64,000 nt of DNA from [Bacillus] enclensis (GTDB lineage: Bacteria; Bacillota; Bacilli; Bacillales; Bacillaceae_B): contig NZ_KQ758483.1 in NCBI RefSeq assembly GCF_001456935.1, forward strand, positions 62,001 to 126,000, in the 5' to 3' direction. The position numbers were made by a program, and so were the translations under genes. This document shows, piece after piece, positions 17,171-26,692 of the stretch. Numbering within the stretch: the first letter of the stretch is position 1; the number at the start of each line of letters is the position of its first letter. Below the pieces are notes generated by a model, which saw only the letters and a list, made by a program, of their open reading frames with translations, did not search any database and was not told the origin of the DNA.

Positions 17171-18085
17171 TCATTTTTTAGGCAGGTTGTCAGATTCGTA
17201 TTCGAGAACGGCGAGGTAAGCAAGCAGCGCGCCTTCAAATGTCTTGATATCAATCATGGTTTTTTCAATGAATTTCTCGATTCGGTACTGCACACTGTTC
17301 CGGTGCATATATAACGTTTTTGCTGTTTGACTGATATTGGACTGATTTTCCAGAAATGCCTTGACGGTCTGAATCAGTTCCTTGTCTTCTGAGAATACTT
17401 GTGAGGTTTTACTGAAGATATATTCTTTCCATTCTATCGGCAGATGCTTCAGCATATAGGATGGCAGGGCTGTCACAACAGATTCGATAGAATTAGCACG
17501 GATGGATGATTTGGAATATTTATTCATGATACGCTCGTAGTTGAATGATTTACTGAAACCGGGGTCGACCTGCTGGAACTGGCCGATAAAAAAAGATATG
17601 CTCGCAAAGAAATCAGATTCAATGACGTGTGAAATGGACCGAAGCTGCTCTGCATCTAATTGAATCTCATTACTTTCCTCAATAATCAGCCCTTCATATT
17701 CATTCAGCATGACCAGCATTGTATGATGGGGCAGTAAATGACTGAACGCCTCTTTCAATAAATGCATATCCGTTTCTTCATGAATGGTGAATTGAATCAC
17801 TCTATACTCAATTGAACGAAGTGAAGGAAGAGGTCCATTCTCAAATAAAAAATCAACCCACTCATTCGCAAGCGGTGACTCATTCAATCTCTTATTTCCA
17901 CTTGGCAGTTCTTTAAAGAGACATCTCAGCAATTCTGTTTCTTCTCTTGATAAATCGCTTGCATCAATTCCGATGAATTCATTTTCATGCTCATCGGTAA
18001 ACCAGATTTTTTTAGACGTATGTACTGTCGGGTAGTGTTTCTGAATGGCTGCATTTGGGTATTTCAAAAGTAAAGAAGTTAACAT
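17171..18085 (-). CDS. PucR/CdaR-type helix-turn-helix protein (YxkF-like)
   Basis: The 304-residue protein has a C-terminal PucR-type DNA-binding segment: FLENQSNISQTAKTLYMHRN then SVQYRIEKF. The central part has no catalytic motif I recognise. Proteins of this type usually activate metabolic genes in response to small molecules. It is co-oriented with msmX and about 100 bp upstream, as yxkF is next to msmX in B. subtilis, so control of sugar uptake is plausible but unproven. Confidence 0.7.
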   Translation of the reverse strand: MLTSLLLKYPNAAIQKHYPTVHTSKKIWFTDEHENEFIGIDASDLSREETELLRCLFKELPSGNKRLNESPLANEWVDFLFENGPLPSLRSIEYRVIQFTIHEETDMHLLKEAFSHLLPHHTMLVMLNEYEGLIIEESNEIQLDAEQLRSISHVIESDFFASISFFIGQFQQVDPGFSKSFNYERIMNKYSKSSIRANSIESVVTALPSYMLKHLPIEWKEYIFSKTSQVFSEDKELIQTVKAFLENQSNISQTAKTLYMHRNSVQYRIEKFIEKTMIDIKTFEGALLAYLAVLEYESDNLPKK

Positions 18086-18225
18086 TTCATCCCTCGGTTA
18101 TCAATTATTTATGTATATTATCCATTGTACTGAAAAAAATGAGTGAATCAAAGGGTCCCGGATTGCAAATTCTTCCTGATTCTACTACTATGGGATAAGG
18201 AATAAATCATTATGAGGTGTCCAAT

Positions 18226-18486
18226 ATGGAATACAATAAAGAAGTAACAAACCGTTTGAAACGCTTAGAAGGACAAGTCCGCGGCGTCCTTAAGATGATG
18301 GAAGAAGAAAAACATTGTAAGGATGTCGTTACACAGCTTTCAGCAGTGCGGACTGCTGTAGACCGTACAATCGGTTTGATCGTTGCGAAAAACCTGGAAG
18401 CATGCATCCGTGAATCGGAAGATGAAGGCGGCAGTGCAGAAGATGCAATCAAGGAAGCCGTTAACATGCTGGTGAAAAGCCGATAA
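18226..18486 (+). CDS. CsoR/CstR-family metal- or persulfide-sensing repressor
   Basis: The 86-residue all-helical protein begins with the family motif RLKRLEGQVRGVLKMMEEE. It has cysteines in KHCKD and LEACIRE. The residue four before the second cysteine is asparagine rather than the copper-binding histidine of CsoR, which points to a CstR/YrkD-type thiol sensor rather than copper. No copper or sulfide genes are adjacent. The ATG at 18226 follows GAGGTG. Confidence 0.8.
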   Translation: MEYNKEVTNRLKRLEGQVRGVLKMMEEEKHCKDVVTQLSAVRTAVDRTIGLIVAKNLEACIRESEDEGGSAEDAIKEAVNMLVKSR

Positions 18487-18492
18487 ATTAAG

Positions 18493-18519
18493 GAAAGCTG
18501 CCGTTCGGGCAGCTTTTTC
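18493..18519 (+). terminator. Terminator after the CsoR-family gene
   Basis: GAAAGCTGCC and GGGCAGCTTTTTC form a short GC-rich stem followed by T. Confidence 0.85.
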
Positions 18520-18547
18520 TCTTCGTAAGCAGTAATGACAAGGGAAA

Positions 18548-18572
18548 GGGAGGCCTGCATGTGAGGCCTCCC
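18548..18572 (-). terminator. Hairpin after the 18584-18778 gene
   Basis: GGGAGGCCT and AGGCCTCCC form a perfect 9-bp stem. On the minus strand it is followed only by a mixed C/T stretch, so termination may be weak. Confidence 0.5.
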
Positions 18573-18583
18573 GCCTGAAGACA

Positions 18584-18778
18584 TTAAGAATGAGCCGGGG
18601 GTTCCTCATAATCAGTGATGAGAGTCGTTTCACCGATGTTTGTGGAATCACCCCTCATATGAACGGAGCCCCCTGATAATCCCTCGTTGATAATCCTGTC
18701 AACATCAAGGAAAAGACTTCCTTTTCCCTCGTAGTTGGTATCCGGAAGAAATTGATAGTCTTTTTTATCTTTTTCCAT
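18584..18778 (-). CDS. Small acidic protein of unknown function
   Basis: The 64-residue product starts MEKDKKDYQFLPDTNYEGKG and is hydrophilic with no cysteines or membrane segment. AGGAGG lies 9 bases before the ATG at 18778; a longer reading to 18826 lacks a ribosome site. It lies near yheE and spore genes, so a sporulation role is possible, but nothing in the sequence shows it. Confidence 0.6.
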   Translation of the reverse strand: MEKDKKDYQFLPDTNYEGKGSLFLDVDRIINEGLSGGSVHMRGDSTNIGETTLITDYEEPPAHS

Positions 18779-18863
18779 TCTTATCAGCCTCCTGAGTTTA
18801 GTTTTTGAAAAGAGGCTGAGGTTCATTCAGCTTTTTTCTGGGTAATGGAAAGTGTGAACGAAT

Positions 18864-19073
18864 TTATTCATACACATGGAACAACATTAGTTCATGCAGT
18901 TGTTTTTTCAGATCCTCTTGTTTGACTGCAGGAGGCTCGTGGCTTGTCCATTCAATACTCCCGTTTTTATGATAATTCCCTTCGTATTTCTTTCCACTGA
19001 AGTAGAACGAGAAGGTCCAACCCGGAAGCTGTTTGTTATCATACATGCTTTTATACTGGAAATGCTGTATCAA
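18864..19073 (-). CDS. yheE: YheE-like protein (DUF5342)
   Basis: The 69-residue protein contains the conserved core LPGWTFSFYFSGKKYEG followed by YHKNGSIEWTS, as in B. subtilis YheE. I place the start at the TTG at 19073, 6 bases after GAGGTG; GTG at 19082 overlaps that ribosome site. Function is unknown. Its position beside the yheC/yheD genes matches B. subtilis. Confidence 0.75.
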   Translation of the reverse strand: MIQHFQYKSMYDNKQLPGWTFSFYFSGKKYEGNYHKNGSIEWTSHEPPAVKQEDLKKQLHELMLFHVYE

Positions 19074-19249
19074 TTCAATCACCTCAACTATATTGTAAAC
19101 GTTTCACCGCCTGCTGTGTAGGAGTTCATGCTATCCATTGAAATTTCATTCGTATAATACAGGCAGGTATGCGAAAAGAGTCTTATCCAATCATAATTTT
19201 CTTTTTTAATAAATAGAATTTATTGAAGAGATTTTAGGAGGGACAAAGC

Positions 19250-19648
19250 ATGAATTCCTTTATTCGCGATTTAGAGAAAGCGATCAGTGATGAGTGGACA
19301 GCCTATTACTTTTATAAAGATTTAAAGCAGAGGACTAATAATCCTTTATACGTAGAATTCATCGAGCATGCAAAAAAAGATGAGAAAGAACATTATGAAA
19401 TGTTCCAGTATCTTCATTATCTATTTACAGGTGAGTATTATGAACACAAGAAAGAGAAGATTGAATACACAACCTTCAAGGAAGGGATTCTGCGCGCATT
19501 GAAAAATGAGCTCGAGGCTGCAGAGTTCTACAGGAATCTATTACTAGAAATGCCAAACAAGCAGGCTTACAATCCATTATTCATCGCCATGACAGATGAA
19601 ATGGAACATGCCACCCGTTTTTCAACGATTTATAATTCACTTCGATAA
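19250..19648 (+). CDS. Ferritin-like di-iron helical protein
   Basis: The 132-residue protein is a four-helix bundle by pattern. Putative iron ligands are spaced as in ferritin/rubrerythrin-like proteins: SDEWTAYYFY, KDEKEHYEMF (ExxH type), ELEAAEFY and TDEMEHATRF (ExxH type). GGAGGG precedes the ATG. Function could be iron or peroxide handling, or a spore-associated role; the substrate is unknown. Confidence 0.75.
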   Translation: MNSFIRDLEKAISDEWTAYYFYKDLKQRTNNPLYVEFIEHAKKDEKEHYEMFQYLHYLFTGEYYEHKKEKIEYTTFKEGILRALKNELEAAEFYRNLLLEMPNKQAYNPLFIAMTDEMEHATRFSTIYNSLR

Positions 19649-19681
19649 TAGAAGGGTTGACCACTGTAAGTGTACAAACGG

Positions 19682-20869
19682 TCAACCTTCTTTGTGTTCG
19701 GAAAGAATAAGAAACGTGCGGACAAGCTGCTGCCGCCTATTCTGTTCAATGTCTTCTTCGTCAAAGGTCATTGGCTTTGAATTGATTTCAAAAAGTACAT
19801 AACCTCCTTCTTCACGGGGGGCCAGATCCAGTGAAAATTCACCTACGTAACCGAAAGCTGCCACAAGTTCCCTTCCGCAAGTCTTCACTATGTCCAGGAT
19901 TTCTTTCTTTGTCCTGGGAGCTGAAACTTCTTCAATTGAAATTATTTTTCCGCCTGCAGGAACATGGGTGGTCACTTCCTGTCGCTGAGAAATACGCACG
20001 CCGATCCCTATTAGTCTGAATTCCATTCCGGTATGGACTGCCAGGATCCGATAATCATAACGGTGGTCTTTTAAGGTTTTGCAAGGGACCGCTTTCTGTA
20101 TAATCAGATTCTGCCCGGGGTGAAACCATTCCCCATAAGTGGAGAGGAAACGGGACAGGGATGTATACTTTTCAATCTTCTTGATACTTTTGCATATGAT
20201 CGTGCCGTTTACTTCCTTTTCTATCAGCCTGATGCCTTTTCCCTGTGAGGCAAAAGTTGGCTTCACGTAAATTCTTTTATACCGTTCTAAAAAGTCCGTA
20301 AAGCCTGCTTCACTTTCCAACTTTTCAGTGGGAGGCAGGTAGTCTTTTAAATCGCTGCATTGAGACAGAATCTGATGAACTTCCCACTTATTGAAGAAAT
20401 GAGGATTGAAATAGGGGATATTGAATGTCTTAATAAACGTTTGCAATGCTTTGTATTCCTGATGCTGTTCAGCGTCCCTTGAAGGGATTCTGTTATAAAT
20501 CACGCTGGGTACCGGGAAGATGCACTTCACCCATTTATTCAATTGTTTGTTGAAGATGATCCCGTTTATGGTCTTTCCATCAACATCCTCAGGGGAGAAA
20601 ACGAAGCAAAGGGCTCCTTGCTCCTCCAGCTCCTCTTGTATCGACCTGAACAATTCAAAATTTCCTCTATATCTATTTTCTTCTTTACTTGCGACGATGC
20701 CTAATAGGGGGACTGAACGGATTTCCTTTTTTGAATGTATCTTGAAATGATATGCTTCCTGGTGTTTGTGGGAGGAGAGAAGGAAGGACCCTTTTGCAAA
20801 TGGCACTGCGGTGAGAGCTTCCTCCTTATGAAAAAAACACTTTCGTGATAAGTCATAAAAGATGTTCAT
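19682..20869 (-). CDS. YheC/YheD-family ATP-grasp protein, paralogue 4
   Basis: The 395-residue protein has the ATP-grasp hallmarks of the endospore coat-associated YheC/D family: IYVKPTFASQGKGIRLIEKE (nucleotide-binding strand and loop) and the C-terminal metal-binding strand LFEINSKP. It is last of four genes in the same direction and overlaps the previous gene by four bases. The N-terminal part VPLLGIVAS and VIYNRIPSR are shared with its neighbours. The reaction catalysed by this family is not known to me. Confidence 0.85.
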   Translation of the reverse strand: MNIFYDLSRKCFFHKEEALTAVPFAKGSFLLSSHKHQEAYHFKIHSKKEIRSVPLLGIVASKEENRYRGNFELFRSIQEELEEQGALCFVFSPEDVDGKTINGIIFNKQLNKWVKCIFPVPSVIYNRIPSRDAEQHQEYKALQTFIKTFNIPYFNPHFFNKWEVHQILSQCSDLKDYLPPTEKLESEAGFTDFLERYKRIYVKPTFASQGKGIRLIEKEVNGTIICKSIKKIEKYTSLSRFLSTYGEWFHPGQNLIIQKAVPCKTLKDHRYDYRILAVHTGMEFRLIGIGVRISQRQEVTTHVPAGGKIISIEEVSAPRTKKEILDIVKTCGRELVAAFGYVGEFSLDLAPREEGGYVLFEINSKPMTFDEEDIEQNRRQQLVRTFLILSEHKEG

Positions 20870-22239
20870 GGCATCATTTCCTCAGGGTGTTGGAGGGCTT
20901 GCTGTGATAAGAAGACCCCGAAAGATAAGGCAAGCTTCCTCGTCAATTTGTCAAAACTTCTTAAGTGTGGATGTGAGAAAATGGCTCTCCCGGGTTTTGA
21001 ATTTGCTTCGAACATCCAGACCCTGCCGTCTTCATCAATGCCCAGATCAAATCCGATTTCGCCGATATATCCTTCCATATTTTGCTCAATCGCATGTGAA
21101 AGCTTAAGTGCTGCATCTTTCAATGATTGTTCTGCCTCAGCTTTACTGGAAGTGTTTGGAAACAATTCTTTGAGACTTTTTACAACTCCGCCATTGTTAG
21201 CATGGGAGGTGACACTGCCGATCCCTGAGACTTTTCCTGCTATTGCACTTACATGCCAGCTTCCTTCTTCGTCTTTGTTCGTATGGACGCGGAAATCAAT
21301 AGGACGGCTGTCTTCCGACAGAAGGGATATGCCCTGCTGGACAAGAAATGAATCAAGGCTGCGGTTTTTAAAGATGGAATTCATCAGCCGTTCGAGGGAT
21401 GAGAATCTTACCAGCCTGTTTTTCCCGCCCGGATCTCGGAACCTGCAGTAGTAATCCTGTGCCTGCCGGTCGTATGTGAGTTTGTGTATGCCGTTGCCCA
21501 GGCTTCCGTTTCGCGGTTTAATATAAACTGAATGATAGAGGGAGAGCATCCGCTCGATCTCTTCAAATGATTGAAATGCATGAGTCTCCGGTAGGTATTG
21601 GCTGACGGAATCAACTGATTCCAGTCGTTCGAACAGATCAAGTTTATTGAAGAATCCTGGATTGTACCACGGAATCCCGTACTCCCTTTGCAGTCTTTCT
21701 TTGATTTCTTTATATGTTTTTCTTTTTTCGCTGCGCCGATTTGGGAGCCGGTCGTAAATGACATTAGGAAAAGGAACCGTTTCCACTTCCCACCCTTCCC
21801 CAAAATGAAAATACCCTGTCACGAGTCCGTTTTCCCAATCAATATGCTTCTCTCCAAATACAAATGGAATCACGCCCAGGGAAGACTGGACAGATAATAG
21901 TTTCCTGAAGAAATAAGAGCGCTCCCCCACAGGACTTAGTTTGAAATTTGTGAATCCTGCAGTGAATACCCCTATCAGCACCCCAAGATATATACTGTCT
22001 TCTTTCATGAAAAGTGACAGTGCAGTCACCTTTTTTGGCAGATTAAGGCTGCTGGCAAGGGCTGTACTGATACCGATCACATTCCTTCCATTCGGATGCC
22101 GCTTACATGCGATAGACTGTCTGTTGGTCCCTAGAATAGCGGTCTTCGGTAACTCATTCTTTTCCGGGTTCCAGCCCGAAGGAAGATAAAGGATTTGTTC
22201 ATTCGCTCTGAATTGTTCCAATTTATACGTTTTTAACAT
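20866..22239 (-). CDS. YheC/YheD-family ATP-grasp protein, paralogue 3
   Basis: The 457-residue protein resembles YheD in length. It has VIYDRLPNRRSEKRKTYKEI, VYIKPRNGSLGNGIHKL and the C-terminal MFEANSKPGR. GAGGTGA precedes the ATG, and the start follows the stop of the upstream gene directly (TAAATG). It is probably expressed in the mother cell with its neighbours. Confidence 0.85.
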   Translation of the reverse strand: MLKTYKLEQFRANEQILYLPSGWNPEKNELPKTAILGTNRQSIACKRHPNGRNVIGISTALASSLNLPKKVTALSLFMKEDSIYLGVLIGVFTAGFTNFKLSPVGERSYFFRKLLSVQSSLGVIPFVFGEKHIDWENGLVTGYFHFGEGWEVETVPFPNVIYDRLPNRRSEKRKTYKEIKERLQREYGIPWYNPGFFNKLDLFERLESVDSVSQYLPETHAFQSFEEIERMLSLYHSVYIKPRNGSLGNGIHKLTYDRQAQDYYCRFRDPGGKNRLVRFSSLERLMNSIFKNRSLDSFLVQQGISLLSEDSRPIDFRVHTNKDEEGSWHVSAIAGKVSGIGSVTSHANNGGVVKSLKELFPNTSSKAEAEQSLKDAALKLSHAIEQNMEGYIGEIGFDLGIDEDGRVWMFEANSKPGRAIFSHPHLRSFDKLTRKLALSFGVFLSQQALQHPEEMMP

Positions 22240-23331
22240 TTAATATTCACCTCGCCTTAAGGATGGGAGAGATCGGGAGTTTAAATATTTACAATATTCA
22301 AGGGGGGCGCGGTATAAGTGGTGCTGTTTTTCTGCGGCAAGTGTCTCAACGATCTTGTGGCCCGGTTTTGAGTTGATATCGAGGATCCACAGCGAATTGT
22401 CCCGAGCAAGAAGAATATCAATCCCGAGTTCAAATAAAGGAGAAAAATAATCCTCCAAAAGATGGGGGAGTTGATCCAGAAATTCATTCATCTCGGCTTT
22501 GATAAAATCCCAGGCAGCTTTTGGATATCTGCTTTCCCAGTCTTCTTGTTTAAAGTAAGATCCCCCCCTGCTTATATTTGTTAAAATCGCACCTTGAGGC
22601 CCTTCCCTGAAGGCCCGCTGAAACTCCCTCCATTCCCCGCAATCATCTTTATTCAACAGGATCCTTACGTCATATGGTGTATCTTGGTCGGTTTTGTTAT
22701 CAATCCTTCTCTGGGCAATGAACGTATATTGGTCAAGAAGCCTCTCAGCCCATTTCAAAAAAGTGGATTTCGACTGGAACGATTGTTCGGCGATCTGCCG
22801 GTTTTTGGTCGTGCGGACAGTCACTCTGTTTCTTGATAATACTAAATGATACACAGCAAACCCATGTGCCCCGTCAACAGGTTTGATAATGATATCTTTA
22901 TGTTTGATAAGGATATTAAATAAGTGAAAATGGTCCTTTAATAAGAATGTTTCAGGGATATAGGAAGCAAGGGGGGAGTCTTTCAGTTTTTCGTAAATTT
23001 TCAACTTGTTTGGGAGTCCATATCCGAGAAAGCGGATATGGGGCTGATTTTTCAACCACTGAACTACCGCTCTCGCCTGTCTGGACGGCAGGCTGGCATC
23101 ATAATAGGTCCGGTCATAGATGAATTCGGGAATCTCAAAGGTATTCTCTTCCCATCCGCAGCTTTCTTTATTGAAAACAAACCCTTTCACTGTCTCATCG
23201 ACAGGGGAGATATCAGCAGGCGAAAATAGGCAAAGGTCAATTGAATAAGGGGCAGAGTGGATGCCGATTTCCCTGAAGTACGAATGATCAGGGGCGGGAT
23301 TGAGTGTCATAATGCCAAGTGTTGAATTCAT
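22240..23331 (-). CDS. yheC: YheC, coat-associated ATP-grasp protein
   Basis: The 363 residues equal the length I recall for B. subtilis YheC. Motifs are EFIYDRTYY, IIIKPVDGAHGFAVYHLV and LDINSKPGHK. It overlaps the upstream yheD gene by four bases (ATGA) and abuts paralogue 3 downstream. YheC is reported as spore-coat-associated; its activity is unknown. Confidence 0.85.
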   Translation of the reverse strand: MNSTLGIMTLNPAPDHSYFREIGIHSAPYSIDLCLFSPADISPVDETVKGFVFNKESCGWEENTFEIPEFIYDRTYYDASLPSRQARAVVQWLKNQPHIRFLGYGLPNKLKIYEKLKDSPLASYIPETFLLKDHFHLFNILIKHKDIIIKPVDGAHGFAVYHLVLSRNRVTVRTTKNRQIAEQSFQSKSTFLKWAERLLDQYTFIAQRRIDNKTDQDTPYDVRILLNKDDCGEWREFQRAFREGPQGAILTNISRGGSYFKQEDWESRYPKAAWDFIKAEMNEFLDQLPHLLEDYFSPLFELGIDILLARDNSLWILDINSKPGHKIVETLAAEKQHHLYRAPLEYCKYLNSRSLPSLRRGEY

Positions 23332-24668
23332 GATATTCCTCCTTTTCCCTTCCAGATATTGTAGCTGTATTCATATAAGGCTATCACAGATGGCCTGATG
23401 CGCTCATTGTCAATGAACGTCTTTTTGGAAGGTTTGGAGTTTACTTCAATGATCCAGGGCTTCCCGGCTGAATCAACCCCGATATCAACGCCGAATTCAG
23501 CAAAGTTTCCTTCCAAATGTTCTGATAAGTAAGAAGAGCAGGACAGTGATACCTCTTTCATGTTTGAATAGATTTCAGAGTGGTCCACGGGAAAAAGGAC
23601 ACTTAAAATCTTAATAGGGGATTCCATCCGTCCGCCCTGGTCGATATTTGCAACAAATTGATTTTCTGAACCGATGCGGGCTGCAGCAGAAATGACGGAC
23701 CAGCTTCCCCTGTGGTTCTTATGACACAAAAACCGAAAGTCCATCGTCTGCCCATTGAATGTCAAGAAAGGGATGGTCTCCTGAACGATGTATTGGGAAT
23801 GACGGCACCAGGATTGAAGCTGTCTGTAAAGGGATGAATAAGTCGGGAATATGTGAGTAGGTTTAGAAGAAAAGGAGTTTTGGGAGACAAGATAATCTTT
23901 TTCCCTTTTTTGAATCCGGATAATGTAGCGGCCTTTACTCCCATTAACTGCTTTTACGAAGACATCGTTATAAATGGATAACATCTCTTCCAACTGTTCT
24001 AGTCCTGTTGCGGTTTCGGGAAGATGGGGCAGGACCTCGGAATGTGTTTTAAGATGGGCATAAGCTGAATCCTTGGATAAGAAAGTAGAGTTGAAAAGGT
24101 GTATGGATCGATCTCCGGTCCTGGTCAAAGCAGTCAGAAATTGTTTTTGGCTTTCAATCTTGCGTGAGTGACTCCGGTTATAGATTACATCAGGGAATGG
24201 AAAGATTCGTTTCTGCCATTCTCCTTGCTCGAACAAATATCCTTCTCCCTCATCCTTTACGAATGAAGAAACCGTCATGAGGAAAAAAAGCCCGCCTTGT
24301 TGTTGAAACCACCGCTGACACTCTGTAAAATATTCCTTTAAAGAGTGTTTGTATAACTTTTCTTCTTGAAGATTATCAATTAATAGAGCGGTAATCGGCC
24401 CGATTGAGATCAATTTACGATCGCGGTCTACATCTACAAGTGCATGTTCCATCCTGGGAAGCGAAGAGAATAACGGGTCGCTGCTTCTCAATGTAACACC
24501 AGGAGCACTCGAACCCGAAGGAAAGCACTCTATGTGTAGAGAGGCAGCTCCTGCTTTCAATTTCCACTTTCCTGCAAAGTCAAATTTATTGTAGATGGCA
24601 TGGGGTAAAATCAATTCATTTTCTTCTCTATGATTCTCTAAACTGAAGAAGGGACTTTTAAACATCAT
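23328..24668 (-). CDS. yheD: YheD, coat-associated ATP-grasp protein
   Basis: The 446-residue protein has VIYNRSHSRK, VFVKAVNGSKGRYIIRIQ and the ATP-grasp strand IIEVNSKPSKKTF. It is first in the four-gene run. A longer frame to 24734 lacks a ribosome site; GAGGA lies just before three consecutive ATG codons (24674-24665), and I take the middle one. yheB diverges from it. Confidence 0.85.
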   Translation of the reverse strand: MMFKSPFFSLENHREENELILPHAIYNKFDFAGKWKLKAGAASLHIECFPSGSSAPGVTLRSSDPLFSSLPRMEHALVDVDRDRKLISIGPITALLIDNLQEEKLYKHSLKEYFTECQRWFQQQGGLFFLMTVSSFVKDEGEGYLFEQGEWQKRIFPFPDVIYNRSHSRKIESQKQFLTALTRTGDRSIHLFNSTFLSKDSAYAHLKTHSEVLPHLPETATGLEQLEEMLSIYNDVFVKAVNGSKGRYIIRIQKREKDYLVSQNSFSSKPTHIFPTYSSLYRQLQSWCRHSQYIVQETIPFLTFNGQTMDFRFLCHKNHRGSWSVISAAARIGSENQFVANIDQGGRMESPIKILSVLFPVDHSEIYSNMKEVSLSCSSYLSEHLEGNFAEFGVDIGVDSAGKPWIIEVNSKPSKKTFIDNERIRPSVIALYEYSYNIWKGKGGIS

Positions 24669-24791
24669 CATACATTCCTCATTTGCATAAAGAGATGGAA
24701 AAACACTATAATTATATATTGGGCTAATGCACATATTGCATTGTATGTAAAGGTAGGCAAAATGTTCAAAGCAGAAAAGGAAGGTGCCATT

Positions 24792-25931
24792 ATGCTGGAT
24801 GCTTTCATCCTCATTGGATTCATGGTAGTGATTGGAGCGCTTATTGGAGGCGTCACGAATTCACTTGCCATCAAAATGCTTTTCAGGCCTTACAAGGCTT
24901 ACTATATTGGAAGATTCAAAGTTCCGTTCACACCCGGCCTTATCCCGAAAAGGAGGGAGGAGCTTGCTGAACAGCTCGGGAATATGGTGGTCGATCATTT
25001 AATCACACCTGAGAGTCTTCAGAAAAAGATTATGAATGATGATTTTCAAAGAGACGTCATTGATTGGCTGAAGGAGGAATCTGACCCTGTATTCCACTCG
25101 GATAAGACGGTCAATGAATGGCTGGAGATACTTCAAATCCCGGTTTCATCCGATGTTTTGAACCAGTGGCTGAAAGATTGGGTGGAAGACAAGGTTACCC
25201 GATCAAAACTGGAATACAGCACAAAGAGCGTTGCAGAAGCTCTCCCGGAAAAATGGCAGGAGAAAATCGAAGATGCAATCCCGAAACTGGTCGACATGAT
25301 TGCAGATCGTGCTGAAAACTACTTCACAAGCCCTGAAGGGAAAGCGAAAGTGAAGGTGATGATTGATGATTTCCTGAAAGAACGGGGGATGCTTGGAAAC
25401 ATGCTCGGGATGTTCCTGGGAAATACATCAGTAGCTGATAAGGTCCAGCCTGAAATCGTCAAATTCATCAAACATGAAGGGACCCAGGAAATCCTTCACA
25501 ATCTTTTGCGGAAGGAATGGGGAAAACTGAAACTTATGCAAGTCGGAGAAGTGATCGATAAACTTCCTGAAGAGGACATCATGACCCAGCTCCACACCTC
25601 ATTGATCCGAATCGCCGATATCGAGGGGCATCTTTCAAAACCATTGTCTCACTGGCTTGCACCTCATCAGCATAAGTTTACGGATACGTTGCTGCCCGGA
25701 TGGATTGAAAAAGGCACTGACCTCTTAGCGGCAAAGATCCCGAATCTGATGACAAAGCTGCATCTTCAGAAAATCGTCCAGGAGCAGGTGGAATCTTTCT
25801 CGGTTGCCAGACTCGAAGAATTAGTGCTTGGCATTTCAAGGCGTGAATTCAAGATGATCACTTATCTCGGCGCCCTGCTTGGAGGGATCATAGGGTTGAT
25901 CCAAAGTATATTTGTCATGGTATTTTCTTAG
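24792..25931 (+). CDS. yheB: YheB, DUF445 family membrane-associated protein
   Basis: The 379-residue protein begins with a membrane helix (MLDAFILIGFMVVIGALIGG) and ends with another (YLGALLGGIIGLIQSIFVMV). Between them is a long charged helical region with the family motif KMLFRPYKAYYIGRFKVPFT. Length matches YheB. The start at 24792 is chosen because AAGGAAGGTG precedes it; upstream ATG codons in frame do not have a ribosome site. Function is unknown. Confidence 0.85.
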   Translation: MLDAFILIGFMVVIGALIGGVTNSLAIKMLFRPYKAYYIGRFKVPFTPGLIPKRREELAEQLGNMVVDHLITPESLQKKIMNDDFQRDVIDWLKEESDPVFHSDKTVNEWLEILQIPVSSDVLNQWLKDWVEDKVTRSKLEYSTKSVAEALPEKWQEKIEDAIPKLVDMIADRAENYFTSPEGKAKVKVMIDDFLKERGMLGNMLGMFLGNTSVADKVQPEIVKFIKHEGTQEILHNLLRKEWGKLKLMQVGEVIDKLPEEDIMTQLHTSLIRIADIEGHLSKPLSHWLAPHQHKFTDTLLPGWIEKGTDLLAAKIPNLMTKLHLQKIVQEQVESFSVARLEELVLGISRREFKMITYLGALLGGIIGLIQSIFVMVFS

Positions 25932-26052
25932 TCGTCCTTTTGGAGGATTCATTTTCTGAAAAAGGGCAAAAGGGAACTTCCTAGAATTCTCCCTCATAGT
26001 TTGTTATAGTGGTGGAGGAAACAAAGAGTGAAAATATTAGGAGGTACGTATT

Positions 26053-26406
26053 TTGGCAATTAACTTATACGATCAGGCAAATGAACTGGAAAGTGCGCTT
26101 AGACAAAGCGACGAATTCTTGGAACTTAAAAAAATGTATGACGAAGTAAACAGCGACGAATCAGCAAACAAGATGTTTGAAAACTTCAGAAACATTCAAA
26201 TGACACTTCAGCAAAAACAGATGAACGGTGAAGAAATCACACAGGAAGAAGTGGAACAGGCTCAAAAAACAGCACAGCTTGTGCAGCAGCACGAAAAAAT
26301 CGGCAAGCTGATGGAAGCTGAACAACGCATGAGCATGGTCATCCAGGACTTGAACAAAGTCATCATGAAGCCACTTGAAGAGCTTTATGGTTCTATGCAG
26401 AAATAA
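26053..26406 (+). CDS. yheA: YheA, YlbF/YmcA-family protein
   Basis: The 117-residue helical protein starts at TTG 26053 after AGGAGGT. It has the DUF964 pattern with central FRNIQMTLQQKQMNGEEIT and length equal to B. subtilis YheA. YlbF and YmcA relatives form complexes that affect RNA processing, but the YheA role is not established. It follows yheB by 120 bp and is followed by a terminator. Confidence 0.9.
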   Translation: MAINLYDQANELESALRQSDEFLELKKMYDEVNSDESANKMFENFRNIQMTLQQKQMNGEEITQEEVEQAQKTAQLVQQHEKIGKLMEAEQRMSMVIQDLNKVIMKPLEELYGSMQK

Positions 26407-26452
26407 TCTTTTCCACTAAAAGTGAGGCTGGGACAAAGTGTCTTAGTCTAGG

Positions 26453-26502
26453 AAAACCCGAACTAATTTGCATTCCAGGATGTAAATTGGTTCGGGTTTT
26501 TA
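26453..26502 (+). terminator. Terminator after yheA with AGGCTGGGACAAA lead-in
   Basis: AAACCCGAACTAATTT and AAATTGGTTCGGGTTT form a long stem followed by T. It is preceded at 26425 by GAGGCTGGGACAAAGTGTC, also present before the terminator at 29256. Confidence 0.85.
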
Positions 26503-26524
26503 ATTTTAGTAACATCTTTAGTTT

Positions 26525-26573
26525 AGCTCATTCAAGCGATTGATTGGAGTCTTGAACGGAAATTATTAGAGTT
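26525..26573 (+). repeat. Dispersed repeat, copy D (ends only)
   Basis: AAGCGATTGATTGGAGTCTT is fused directly to GAACGGAAATTATTAGAG. Left and right ends of the family are joined with the entire interior missing. It lies about 20 bp after the terminator. Confidence 0.65.
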
Positions 26574-26692
26574 GGTTAACGACTACTCTAGTGTGTTCGT
26601 CTCATTCACTAAAACCACCCTCTTGTCATATTTGTCTATATCCCTTCATAAAACTAAAGAAAGGAAGTAGACAACACTTAGGGGGGACACCA

